From: Thermoplasmata archaeon
GTDB lineage: Archaea; Thermoplasmatota; Thermoplasmata; Lutacidiplasmatales; UBA184
Direction of reading: 5' to 3'
Assembly: GCA_022750435.1 (NCBI GenBank)
Contig: JAKIVS010000013.1
Span: 1 to 52,161, forward strand
Length of the DNA stretch: 52,161 bases
The notes under the pieces are model-generated. The model searched no databases. It saw only the letters and a list, made by a program, of their open reading frames with translations, and was not told the origin of the DNA. This document shows positions 8,263 through 16,451 of the stretch, in pieces. Positions within the stretch are counted from its first letter, which is position 1. Each line of letters begins with the position of its first letter. The translations under genes were made by a program, and so were the position numbers.

Positions 8263-8353
8263 CGGGGAATCCGCGCGGAGGGTCCCGACCGGGAGGGAGG
8301 AGGATTCGAACCGGCACCGGCCGACGGCGCGTCTTCTCGGAGGGCGCGCCGCC

Positions 8354-8947
8354 GTGAATTCCGTCGACTTCCTGCTGGGCCTCTCCCTGGGGTTGGCCCT
8401 CGCAGCCGCCGTCTACGGGTTGCTGTGGTGGATGGGACGCCCAGCGCGGGGACCGGGGTTCGTCCCACCCACCCATCGGTCCACCTCCGGGGCTCCACCG
8501 CCAACTCCCGTGTCCGATTCCCCGGAGCCCGAGCCGCAAATGGCCCCCGCGGGGGCGGATCCGCCGGCGGAGTCCCCCCACGCGGCCACCGGCACCGCCT
8601 CGGCCCCACGTTCCGGCCCGAGCGGGGGTCGGAACCCGGCGGCCGACGAGACCCTCCGGCTGTCGCAACGGCTCATCCTGCATGTGTACGCCCAGGGAAT
8701 CCGGCCGTCGGGCGAGGTGGCGCCCCTCGCGCTGTGCCAGGCCGGCATGGTGGAGGCCCTCGGAATCCCCCAGGCCGGCCTCGCCGCCGTCCTTCGGCGA
8801 CTCGAGGCCGCCGGAATCCTGCTCGCGGAGCGGAGCCACGTCCAGGGCCGAGACCGGCGCTTGAAGGTCTACCGCCTCTCGGAACGCGGGCTCGTGCTGG
8901 CCCGGGAGCTGCGGACCCGATCGTCCCGCCGTCGCGCCGCCCGCTAA
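8354..8947 (+). CDS. Membrane-tethered winged-helix protein
   Basis: 197 aa from a GTG at 8354. One N-terminal membrane helix (about residues 4-26, VDFLLGLSLGLALAAAVYGL), a Pro/Ser-rich linker to ~residue 95, then a winged-helix domain: LSQRLILHVYAQG, a recognition-helix region GIPQAGLAAVLRRLEAAGIL and a wing RDRRLKVYRLSERG, as in MarR/ArsR-like regulators. Expected to place a DNA-binding domain at the inner membrane face. It follows the kelch gene by 91 nt with no clear promoter in the gap, so co-transcription is likely and a regulatory link to the surface protein is plausible. An upstream in-frame ATG at 7970 lies inside the kelch gene and is rejected. Target genes are unknown. Confidence 0.75.
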   Translation: MNSVDFLLGLSLGLALAAAVYGLLWWMGRPARGPGFVPPTHRSTSGAPPPTPVSDSPEPEPQMAPAGADPPAESPHAATGTASAPRSGPSGGRNPAADETLRLSQRLILHVYAQGIRPSGEVAPLALCQAGMVEALGIPQAGLAAVLRRLEAAGILLAERSHVQGRDRRLKVYRLSERGLVLARELRTRSSRRRAAR

Positions 8948-9061
8948 CCCCGACGCCGCCCGATGGGGCAATTCTCCGGAGCAGAACTTCCGTCCATCGA
9001 CCGGGCCAAGAGTTGATAGGTCTCGGAGGCTCGGCCTCGAAGGAGACGCCCGAACAGACCC

Positions 9062-11047
9062 ATGAACGGCGGTGGTGCCGACGAACCCCGTGTTCCCCGA
9101 TTTTCCATCCGCTACATGGACCTCACCGCGGACCCCGCCACCAAGTTCTACGACTACGCCACCGGAACCTGGCGACGGGAGAACCCGACCCCCGCCGACA
9201 AGGCCGTCTGGGGGGCGGGCGCCGAGCTCGTCGACCGGAACTACCGTTTGATCCGCCAAATCCTCGAATCGGCGGCCGAGGATGCGACGGCATCGACGGC
9301 CTCGCCGCGCCGCCAGGTCGGCGACCTCTACGCGTCGGCCCTCGACATCGACCGACGCAACGCCCTCGGGCTCCGTCCCGTCCAGCCGCTCCTCGACCGT
9401 GTCGGCCGGGCCACCCACCCCGCCGACCTCGTTCCTCTCCTGGCCGAGCTGCACGACGCGGGGGTCTACGCCCTCTTCCAGCCGTTCGCCTATCCCGACC
9501 GAAATCGGAGCTCGGTCTACGCGTTCTACCTCTACCAAGGCGGGCTGAGCCTTCCCGATCGGGAGTACTACGTGGCGGACAGCTTCTCCGCGCAGCGCGA
9601 GGCGTTTCGAAGTCACGTCGGACGGATCTTCCGACTTGCCGGCGTCGGCGAGTCCGACGCGGACGTCGCCGCCGCGACGGTCCTGGCGATCGAGACCGAC
9701 CTCGCCAAAGCCAGCCGAAGCGCGACGGATCTCCGGGACGACACGAAGAACCACCATCCGTTCCCCGTGGACGAGCTCGCGACTCGGTTCCCCGGGATTG
9801 CCTGGGCGGACTATCTACCGGCCCGACGGGCGGACGTCGCCGGCTACATCGTCCTCGGGCAGCCGGAGTTCTTCGAGGAAGTCGGCCGGCTCCTCGCCTC
9901 CCGTCCGGTGGCCGACTGGCGGATGTACTTCCGGTGGCACGTCCTGCACGAGAACGCTCCGTACCTGTCGGCGGGATTCGAGACCGAGAACTTCGATTTC
10001 TTCCACCACTCGCTGCAGGGACAGACGCAGCCGGAACCCGACTGGAAGCGCGCCGCGCTGACCATCGACCAGCAGCTCGGTGAGGCGCTCGGTCGCCTCT
10101 ACGTGGAACGCCACTTCCCCCCCGAGGCGCGGGCCCGGATGGCCGACCTCGTGGCCGACCTCTGCGCCGTGTTCCGGGGTCGGTTGGCCGGGGTCGACTG
10201 GATGACCGAGCCAACCCGAATCAAGGCCCTGGCCAAGTTCGACCGATTCACCGCGAAGATCGGACACCCGGACCGGTACCGGGACTACTCGACCGTCGAC
10301 ATCCGACGGGACGAATACGCGGCGAACCGTTTGCGGGCCACGGCGTTCGAGATCCGGCGCCAGATGGCCCGGGTCGGCGGACCCGTCGACCGATCGGAAT
10401 GGGAGATGACCCCGCCGACGGTCAACGCGTACTTCTCCCCCACGCAGAACGAGATCGTCTTCCCGGCCGGAATCCTCCAGCCCCCGTTCTTCGATTTCAC
10501 GATGGACGACGCGGTGAACTACGGAGCGATCGGCGCGGTCATCGGTCATGAGATCACCCACGGATACGACGACCAAGGGCGGCGGTTCGACGCCGACGGA
10601 AACCTCGTCGACTGGTGGAGCGATGCCGATGCCAAGGAATTCGAGGCGCGGGCGAAGCACGTCGTGGACGAGTACAACGGCCTCGAAGCCCTCCCGGGCG
10701 TGTTCGTCAACGGCGAGCTCACCCTCGGCGAGAACATCGCCGACTTCGGTGGAGTCAGCCTGGCCTACGAGGCCCTCCAGCGTCGGCTCGCGCGGAGCGG
10801 CGCCTCGCGGGCACCGATCGATGGGTTGACCCCGGAACAGCGATTCTTCGTCTCCTGGGCGCAGGTCTGGCGGCAAAACTGCCGCGAAGCCGAGCGGCGG
10901 CGCCGCCTCACGATGGACCCCCACTCGCCCGGCGAGTTCCGCGCGGTGGCGCCACTGCGATCGCTCCCCGAGTTCGCCGCGGCGTTTCCGCCCCCCGGAC
11001 CCTTGTCCGGGGAACCTGTGGACAATTCTCGGACCCGGATCTGGTGA
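9062..11047 (+). CDS. M13 family (neprilysin-like) zinc metallopeptidase, cytosolic
   Basis: 661 aa, full length for the family's ectodomain. Hydrolyses oligopeptides using Zn. Seen: N-terminal DPATKFYDYATGTW, the substrate-strand VNAYFSPTQNEIVFPAGIL, the zinc site HEITH (His496, Glu497, His500) in GHEITHGYDDQG, the third ligand Glu557 in GENIADFGG, and the terminal DPHSPGEFRAVAPL with the family's conserved HSPxxFR. There is no signal peptide or membrane helix, unlike most animal M13 enzymes, so it should act on cytosolic peptides, for example after the proteasome. ATG 9062 is the first sensible start; TTGATAGG at 9013-9020 may be its TATA box. Confidence 0.93.
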   Translation: MNGGGADEPRVPRFSIRYMDLTADPATKFYDYATGTWRRENPTPADKAVWGAGAELVDRNYRLIRQILESAAEDATASTASPRRQVGDLYASALDIDRRNALGLRPVQPLLDRVGRATHPADLVPLLAELHDAGVYALFQPFAYPDRNRSSVYAFYLYQGGLSLPDREYYVADSFSAQREAFRSHVGRIFRLAGVGESDADVAAATVLAIETDLAKASRSATDLRDDTKNHHPFPVDELATRFPGIAWADYLPARRADVAGYIVLGQPEFFEEVGRLLASRPVADWRMYFRWHVLHENAPYLSAGFETENFDFFHHSLQGQTQPEPDWKRAALTIDQQLGEALGRLYVERHFPPEARARMADLVADLCAVFRGRLAGVDWMTEPTRIKALAKFDRFTAKIGHPDRYRDYSTVDIRRDEYAANRLRATAFEIRRQMARVGGPVDRSEWEMTPPTVNAYFSPTQNEIVFPAGILQPPFFDFTMDDAVNYGAIGAVIGHEITHGYDDQGRRFDADGNLVDWWSDADAKEFEARAKHVVDEYNGLEALPGVFVNGELTLGENIADFGGVSLAYEALQRRLARSGASRAPIDGLTPEQRFFVSWAQVWRQNCREAERRRRLTMDPHSPGEFRAVAPLRSLPEFAAAFPPPGPLSGEPVDNSRTRIW

Positions 11048-11138
11048 CCGAGCGCGGTCTGGCGGAGCGCCAGCCGAGTTCGGAGGGGCCTCGAGCGGTG
11101 GCCACCAACCTCCACGGGCTTCGTTTGTGCACTAATGA

Positions 11139-11146
11139 TTAAATAT
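11139..11146 (+). promoter_or_regulatory. TATA box of the smc-scpA-scpB operon
   Basis: TTAAATAT stands out in GC-rich surroundings. The start codon is 97 nt away, so with transcription ~25 nt after the box the mRNA would carry a leader of about 70 nt ending in GGGAGGAGAC (11219-11228), a Shine-Dalgarno-like run before ATG 11236. Most other genes here look leaderless. Confidence 0.55.
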
Positions 11147-11235
11147 GGCTGACAGGGTGGTCGAATTCCGCCGACATCTGTCTGACAAACAGGGCCGTTG
11201 GCGCGGGCATCCGGCACAGGGAGGAGACGCCACCG

Positions 11236-14200
11236 ATGTACCTGAAGCGTCTCAAAGTTCGCAACTTCAAGTCCTTCGCCGGTGCGACCGAAATCCCCTT
11301 CCAACCGGGATTCACCGGGGTGGCCGGCCCCAACGGGATGGGCAAGTCGAACATTTCGGACGCGATCCTGTTCGTCCTCGGCCCGACGAGCTCGAAGGCG
11401 CTTCGCGCGGATCGATTGACGCATCTCTTCTTCAACGGCGGCTCCTCGAAGAAGCCCGCGACCGAGTGCGAGGTCTCCCTTGTCTTCGACAACAAGGACC
11501 GGCTGATCCCGGTCGAAACCGACGACGTCGAGCTCACCCGATACGTCAAGCTCGCGCCGAGCGACGCGAACGGATACTACTCGTACTTCTACGTCAACGG
11601 ACGGCGGTCGACCCAGACGGAGATGGACTCGCTCCTCTCCCATGCGCGACTCTCCGGGGACGGGTACAATCTCGTCCAGCAAGGGGACGTCAATCGGATC
11701 GTGAGCATGGGCACGGTGCCGCGACGTGGCCTCGTGGAACGACTCGCGGGCATCTCCCAGTACGACGAGGAGCTCCAACGGGCCGACGGGAAGCGCGCTG
11801 AGCTCGAGACCAACCTCGGCCAGATTAACGCCCTCCTGACCGAGATCAAGAGCCACCTGACGGCCCTCGAGTCCCAGCGACTCCAGGCGATCCAGTACAA
11901 GCAACTCCAGGACGAGCGGAAGAGTGCGGAGGCACGCTTCGCTCGTGCCGGCCACCGAATGATGCGCCAGGAGGTTGACACCTGCGCGAAGCACCTCGGC
12001 GACCTCCGGACGGAGCTCGAATCGACCCGGGTCGCCGCCCAGAAGCTCGAGGACGAGCGGGGCCACGTCTCGAAGGAGATCGAGCGCGTCGAGCAGGAGA
12101 TTGCCAAGCTCGGCGGGCCGGAAGCGGCCAAGTTCAAGACCGAGCTCGACGAACGCCGCATGGCGTTCGCGCGCCTCGACGAGAACGTCCGGGCCGCTCA
12201 GGTTGAGCTGGAGGCGCTCGCCGCCCAGTCGACCGACCTCTCGGGGAAACTGGAGGCGGACCGGAAGGAACTCGACGGTCTGAAGAAGAAGGAGAAGGCG
12301 GCCGCCGAGCGGTTCCGCGCCTCCGATGAGAAGCTCAAGGCGCAAGCGGGGGCCCTCCACGCCGCCACCGCGAGCGCGGATCCGTCCCACGGCAAGCTCG
12401 CCGGAACGCGCAAGGAGATCCTCCGCCTCGAGGCGGAGAACGAGAAGCGCCAGACGGCGTGGCAGTCCGCCGTCGAAACCCGGGAGGAAACGAATGGGCG
12501 TCTCGCCTCCGTCGAGCGCGAGGCGGCGCAGCTGGAGGACGACCAGCGAACTCGCGAGATCGAACTCAAGGACCTCGAGCTCAGGGTCAAGGAAACCCGA
12601 CCGAGCGGGTCCGGTGGCCGGGCGACCCCCGAACTCCAGAAGGAGTTCGTCCAGGTCAAGAACCGCGAATCGGCGGCTCAGAAGGAGGTCGACCAGGTCG
12701 CCCTCGAAGTCCTCGAACTCAACCGCCGGTACATGGCCCTCGACGCTCGCCTGAAAGCACGGTCCGACAGCGGCCGTGGCCCGGGCGCGCTCGCCGCGGT
12801 CGACTACCTCCTCTCCCAGCGCAATCTCGGCAAGATCGCCGGCATCCGCGGCACCGTCCAGGAGCTGGCGAGCTTCCGTCCCGAGCACTCCACCGCCCTC
12901 ACGATCGCCGCCGGGGCCCGCTTCCAGGCGATGGTCGTCGAGACCGACCAGGTCGCCGAGGAGTGCATCAAGCTCCTCCGGTCCGAGAAGCGCGGTCGGG
13001 CGACGTTCCTCCCGCTCAACAAGATGCTCCCGGGCCGCCCCCGGGGAAAGTCCCTCGTCGCGTCCCAGTCGGCGGGTTCGGCCGGGTTCGCGCTGGACCT
13101 GGTCAAGTTCGACGAGGAACTTCAGGGCGCCTTCTGGTACGTCTTCGGCGAGACCGTCGTCATGGACGACCTCGCGCACGCCCGCACCCAGATGGGCGGC
13201 GTTCGGCTCGTCACGCTCCAAGGAGAACTGATCGAGGCCACCGGTGCCATCTCGGGCGGCTACCTCGAGACCGGCGCGAACGCGCGGGGCGCCGACAACG
13301 CGTCGGAGCTGAAGCGGCTCGGCGACGAGCTTCGGGCGAAGGGGCAGGCCGAGGCCGACCTGCGCGCCGAACTCTCCAGCCTGAACGTCAAGGTCCGGTC
13401 CCTCGGTGAGGAACTCACGAAGCGGACCGCCGAGGCGAACGCTCACCAGTCCACCCGCTCGGTGCTCGACGCGGAGCTCACCGCCGCCCGCGACCGGCTC
13501 GGCGAGGTCAAGAAGCGCGTCGACGCGGCGCGATCCGCCCGCTCACAGGCCGAGGCAGACCTCGAGAAAGCCGTCCAACTGGTCGCGACCCGCGAGAATG
13601 CGGTCGTCGAGACGAAGGCCGCGCTCGCGCAGCATCAGCAGGAATACCTCGGGAACCTTCCCGAAGCCCTCTCCTCCAAGATCCGGTCCCTCCAGGAGGC
13701 GAACCAGGCCGCCAACGACGAGCGGCTCGCGGTGAGCCAGGAGCTCGAGGCGACGCGGGCGTCGATCGCCGCGGCCGAAACCGCGATGACCTCGCGGAAG
13801 TCCGAGCTGGAGACCCTCCACGCGACCCGCACGCAGAAGGAGAGCGCGGCCGAAGGCACGGTCACCCACCGCGACGAGGCGAAGGCGGCCCTCGAGACCC
13901 TCCGAGCGGTCGAGTCGAAACAGCTCGCCCGGGTGAAGGACCAGTCCGAGGAGAAGCGTCGACTCGACGCCCACCGGCTCGAACTCGTCGAGCAGGTCGC
14001 CCGCGCGCAGGAATCCCTCCGCACGAAGGCGACCCTCGTCGACCAGGAGCAGATCCGACTCGAGCAGGCCCAGCAGCGGCTCGCCGAGGCCGAGGCGGCC
14101 CTCAAGGAACTCCCCGAGGCCGATGCCGACGAGAAGCCGGTGACGGTCGAGGAACTCAAGCGCACGATCCAGACGGTCACCTCCCAGCTCGATTCGATGG

Positions 14201-14859
14201 GCTCCGTCAACCTCCGCGCGCTCGAGGAGTACGATGCGGAGAAGGTGCGTCTCGACGAGTTCCAAGGGGAGGTCAACCGCCTCTCGACCGAGAAGACGGA
14301 CCTGCTCGGGCTCGTCGGTGAGATCGAGAAGAAGAAGCGGGTGAAGCTCGTCGAGGTCGTCGCCTCCGTCGACGTCGGGTTCCGGCAGATCTACAGCGAG
14401 CTCTCCGGCGGAGGGATCGGGGAGATTGCGCTCGAGAACCCCGACGATCCGCTGGCGGGCGGCCTGCTGATCAAGGCGAGCCCCGTGGGGAAGAACATCC
14501 AGCGCCTCGAGCAGCTTTCGGGCGGCGAGAAGTCGCTCGCGAGCCTCGCGTTCGTCTTCGCGCTCCAGCGCCACGACCCGAGCCCGCTCTACGTGTTCGA
14601 CGAGGTCGACATGTCCCTCGACGGCGTCAACGCGGAGAACGTCGGGCGCCTGCTCCGGCGCAACGCCGAGCGCGCGCAGTTCATCGTCATCTCGCTTCGC
14701 AAGGTGACGCTGAAGTTCGCCCACCGGCTGTTCGGCGTTACGATGCACGGCGACGGCTGCTCGCGCGTCGTGGGCCTCAAGCTCGACGAGATCGTCGACG
14801 TGGACGAGAAGGACCGGGCGCCGGAAACGCTCGCGCCCCTCGCCCCGGGGGCCGCATGA
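11236..14859 (+). CDS. smc: Chromosome segregation ATPase Smc
   Basis: 1207 aa, normal Smc length. A homodimeric DNA-tethering and loop-extruding ATPase that works with the kleisin ScpA and with ScpB. Seen: start MYLKRLKVRNFKSFAG, Walker A GPNGMGKS (Lys37), a long coiled coil to ~residue 510, the hinge (about 525-680) with GIRGTVQELASF and AAGARFQAMVVETD, a second coiled coil, the signature LSGGEKSLASLAFVF (from ~1094) and Walker B VFDEVDMSLD (Asp1122, Glu1123). Its TGA overlaps the scpA ATG as ATGA, so translation is coupled. The first gene of a three-gene operon. Confidence 0.97.
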   Translation: MYLKRLKVRNFKSFAGATEIPFQPGFTGVAGPNGMGKSNISDAILFVLGPTSSKALRADRLTHLFFNGGSSKKPATECEVSLVFDNKDRLIPVETDDVELTRYVKLAPSDANGYYSYFYVNGRRSTQTEMDSLLSHARLSGDGYNLVQQGDVNRIVSMGTVPRRGLVERLAGISQYDEELQRADGKRAELETNLGQINALLTEIKSHLTALESQRLQAIQYKQLQDERKSAEARFARAGHRMMRQEVDTCAKHLGDLRTELESTRVAAQKLEDERGHVSKEIERVEQEIAKLGGPEAAKFKTELDERRMAFARLDENVRAAQVELEALAAQSTDLSGKLEADRKELDGLKKKEKAAAERFRASDEKLKAQAGALHAATASADPSHGKLAGTRKEILRLEAENEKRQTAWQSAVETREETNGRLASVEREAAQLEDDQRTREIELKDLELRVKETRPSGSGGRATPELQKEFVQVKNRESAAQKEVDQVALEVLELNRRYMALDARLKARSDSGRGPGALAAVDYLLSQRNLGKIAGIRGTVQELASFRPEHSTALTIAAGARFQAMVVETDQVAEECIKLLRSEKRGRATFLPLNKMLPGRPRGKSLVASQSAGSAGFALDLVKFDEELQGAFWYVFGETVVMDDLAHARTQMGGVRLVTLQGELIEATGAISGGYLETGANARGADNASELKRLGDELRAKGQAEADLRAELSSLNVKVRSLGEELTKRTAEANAHQSTRSVLDAELTAARDRLGEVKKRVDAARSARSQAEADLEKAVQLVATRENAVVETKAALAQHQQEYLGNLPEALSSKIRSLQEANQAANDERLAVSQELEATRASIAAAETAMTSRKSELETLHATRTQKESAAEGTVTHRDEAKAALETLRAVESKQLARVKDQSEEKRRLDAHRLELVEQVARAQESLRTKATLVDQEQIRLEQAQQRLAEAEAALKELPEADADEKPVTVEELKRTIQTVTSQLDSMGSVNLRALEEYDAEKVRLDEFQGEVNRLSTEKTDLLGLVGEIEKKKRVKLVEVVASVDVGFRQIYSELSGGGIGEIALENPDDPLAGGLLIKASPVGKNIQRLEQLSGGEKSLASLAFVFALQRHDPSPLYVFDEVDMSLDGVNAENVGRLLRRNAERAQFIVISLRKVTLKFAHRLFGVTMHGDGCSRVVGLKLDEIVDVDEKDRAPETLAPLAPGAA

Positions 14860-15821
14860 CGATCAGCGAGATGGCGGCGCAGGAGCTCGTCGAGACGGTT
14901 CCGCCGGTCCAGCGTGAGGCGGCCCAGCGGATGCTCGACTATCTGATCTTCCATCGGTCGCTCCTGGGGGAGTCCGACGCGACCCCCGCGCTCCTCGAGC
15001 GATATCTCTCCCTTGTCCGTGAGCTGAAGGACGGCGTCCACATCGTCATCGCGGATCCGTACCAGAAGGCGACCGCGATGCTCTTCGAGCTCGTGATGGA
15101 CGAGGCGTTTGACCCGTGGGAGATCGACCTCGCCCGGTTCACCGAGGGGTACCTCGAGCGGGTCCGCTCCGAGGGTGGCGTGGACTTCGCGGTGGCGGGG
15201 CGCCTGCTCTGCATGGCGTGGAACATCCTCTACCTCCAGTCGAAGGAGCTGCTCCAGAACCGCGCGCAGCCGCCCCCCGAAGCCGCTCTTGGCGACCCGT
15301 CGCTCGAACTTCCTCCCGACGACTCCTACTTTGGCGCCTTGGACACCCCCCAGGCCGTGGATGTGACGACCGCGGTGCTCGGCGGCACCCAGGAGCCCGC
15401 CCTCCTCCAGATGGTCCGCCATCCGGAGACCCGCCCCGTCAGCCTCCTCGAACTCGTCGGCGCGTTTGGCGATGCCGAGCAGGAGGCTCGCCGCTCCCTC
15501 CGGATCCAGGAACTCCGGGAGCGCCTCCGCGAGGAACAGCGCGCTCCCCCGGAAGTCCTCGTCCACGGGGACATTCCGGAGCGCGACCTCGCCGACGCCT
15601 GGGAGATCGCCCTCCGGCACGAACCGAGAGAGGAGTTCCCGTTCCTGGAGCTCTGGCGGGCGACCGAGGGCCGCGACCGGCTCGTCTCGGTGTTCCTGGC
15701 CGTTCTGTTCCTGGCCCGGGAAAAGGTCCTCGACCTCCAACAGGACGAATTGGCCGAGAGCCCGCTCCTCCTCGTCCGGACCGCCGACGTGCGTCCGGTG
15801 ATGGGCGCTCGGGAGGAATGA
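14856..15821 (+). CDS. scpA: Segregation and condensation protein A (kleisin)
   Basis: 321 aa. The kleisin that closes the Smc ring and binds ScpB. Seen: an N-terminal helical domain with FDPWEIDLARFTEGYLERV (the family's FDPWxIDLxxL block) and AGRLLCMAWNILYLQSKELL, an acidic variable middle, and a C-terminal winged-helix region with VFLAVLFLAREKVLDLQQ, the part that binds the Smc head. The N-terminus carries ~45 extra residues before the usual start of similarity. ATG overlaps the smc stop by 4 nt and scpB begins 4 nt after this stop. Confidence 0.93.
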   Translation: MTISEMAAQELVETVPPVQREAAQRMLDYLIFHRSLLGESDATPALLERYLSLVRELKDGVHIVIADPYQKATAMLFELVMDEAFDPWEIDLARFTEGYLERVRSEGGVDFAVAGRLLCMAWNILYLQSKELLQNRAQPPPEAALGDPSLELPPDDSYFGALDTPQAVDVTTAVLGGTQEPALLQMVRHPETRPVSLLELVGAFGDAEQEARRSLRIQELRERLREEQRAPPEVLVHGDIPERDLADAWEIALRHEPREEFPFLELWRATEGRDRLVSVFLAVLFLAREKVLDLQQDELAESPLLLVRTADVRPVMGAREE

Positions 15822-15824
15822 GCC

Positions 15825-16445
15825 GTGCCGGCGAAGGTCGACGCGCTCGAGCTCCGGCTGGAGGCCGTGCTGTTCGCCGCGGGCAAGCCGCTGTCCGTGA
15901 AGGAACTCACCGACGCGCTCGACGCGGGCGACTTCCGCCCGGTCCAGGTCGCCTTGAAGCGCCTCATCCGGACCTACGATGGCCGGCAGACCGCGCTCGA
16001 GGTCCGCCACGTCGGCGACCGTTACGCCTTGCAGTTGCGCCCGGAGTTCGTCGCGGGCGCTCACGCGGTGACGCCCGTCGACCTAGCCCCGCGGACGCTG
16101 AAGGCGCTCACGCTCATCGCCTACCACCAACCGATCCTCCAGAGCCTCCTCGTCAAGATGCTCGGCGAAGCTGCGTACGAGGAGGTCGAACGCCTCCGGG
16201 GGCTCGGCCTGATCCGGGCCGATCCGAAGGGCGCCTCCCTGGAACTCTGGACGACGAAGTCGTTCGCCGAGTACTTCGGGATCGCGTCGACGAAGCCGGA
16301 GGAGATCCGCCAGTTCCTCGAGACGAAGCTCGGGGTCACCCCGGCGACCCTCGCCGCACCCCTCCCGCCCGCGGAGAGCGAGAGCGCGGTCGATGAGGCG
16401 CCGCACCCGCCGGACGACACGCCCTCGGCGGCGGGTCCCGCGTAG
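15825..16445 (+). CDS. scpB: Segregation and condensation protein B
   Basis: 206 aa from a GTG. ScpB dimerises and binds the middle of ScpA in the Smc complex. Seen: tandem winged helices: LRLEAVLFAAGKPLSVKEL (the family's N-terminal block), VRHVGDRYALQLRPEF, then LKALTLIAYHQPILQSLL and VERLRGLGLIRADP. A Pro/Ala/Glu-rich tail of ~35 residues follows. GTG 15825 places LELRLEAVLFAAG at the expected distance from the N-terminus. It is the last gene of the operon; the convergent sedolisin gene ends 6 nt away. Confidence 0.93.
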   Translation: MPAKVDALELRLEAVLFAAGKPLSVKELTDALDAGDFRPVQVALKRLIRTYDGRQTALEVRHVGDRYALQLRPEFVAGAHAVTPVDLAPRTLKALTLIAYHQPILQSLLVKMLGEAAYEEVERLRGLGLIRADPKGASLELWTTKSFAEYFGIASTKPEEIRQFLETKLGVTPATLAAPLPPAESESAVDEAPHPPDDTPSAAGPA

Positions 16446-16451
16446 GGCCCG

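Noticed and set aside
8290-8345. Possible tRNA on the minus strand (GGTTCGAATC as a T-loop motif)
   Set aside because: The flanking bases do not form a 5-bp T stem, and no acceptor or anticodon arm can be drawn at the right distances; the GC-rich inverted repeat beside it is not a variable arm.
10765-13446. 893-codon minus-strand frame opposite the M13 and smc genes
   Set aside because: Antisense shadow with no recognisable motif; Smc in the plus strand is complete.
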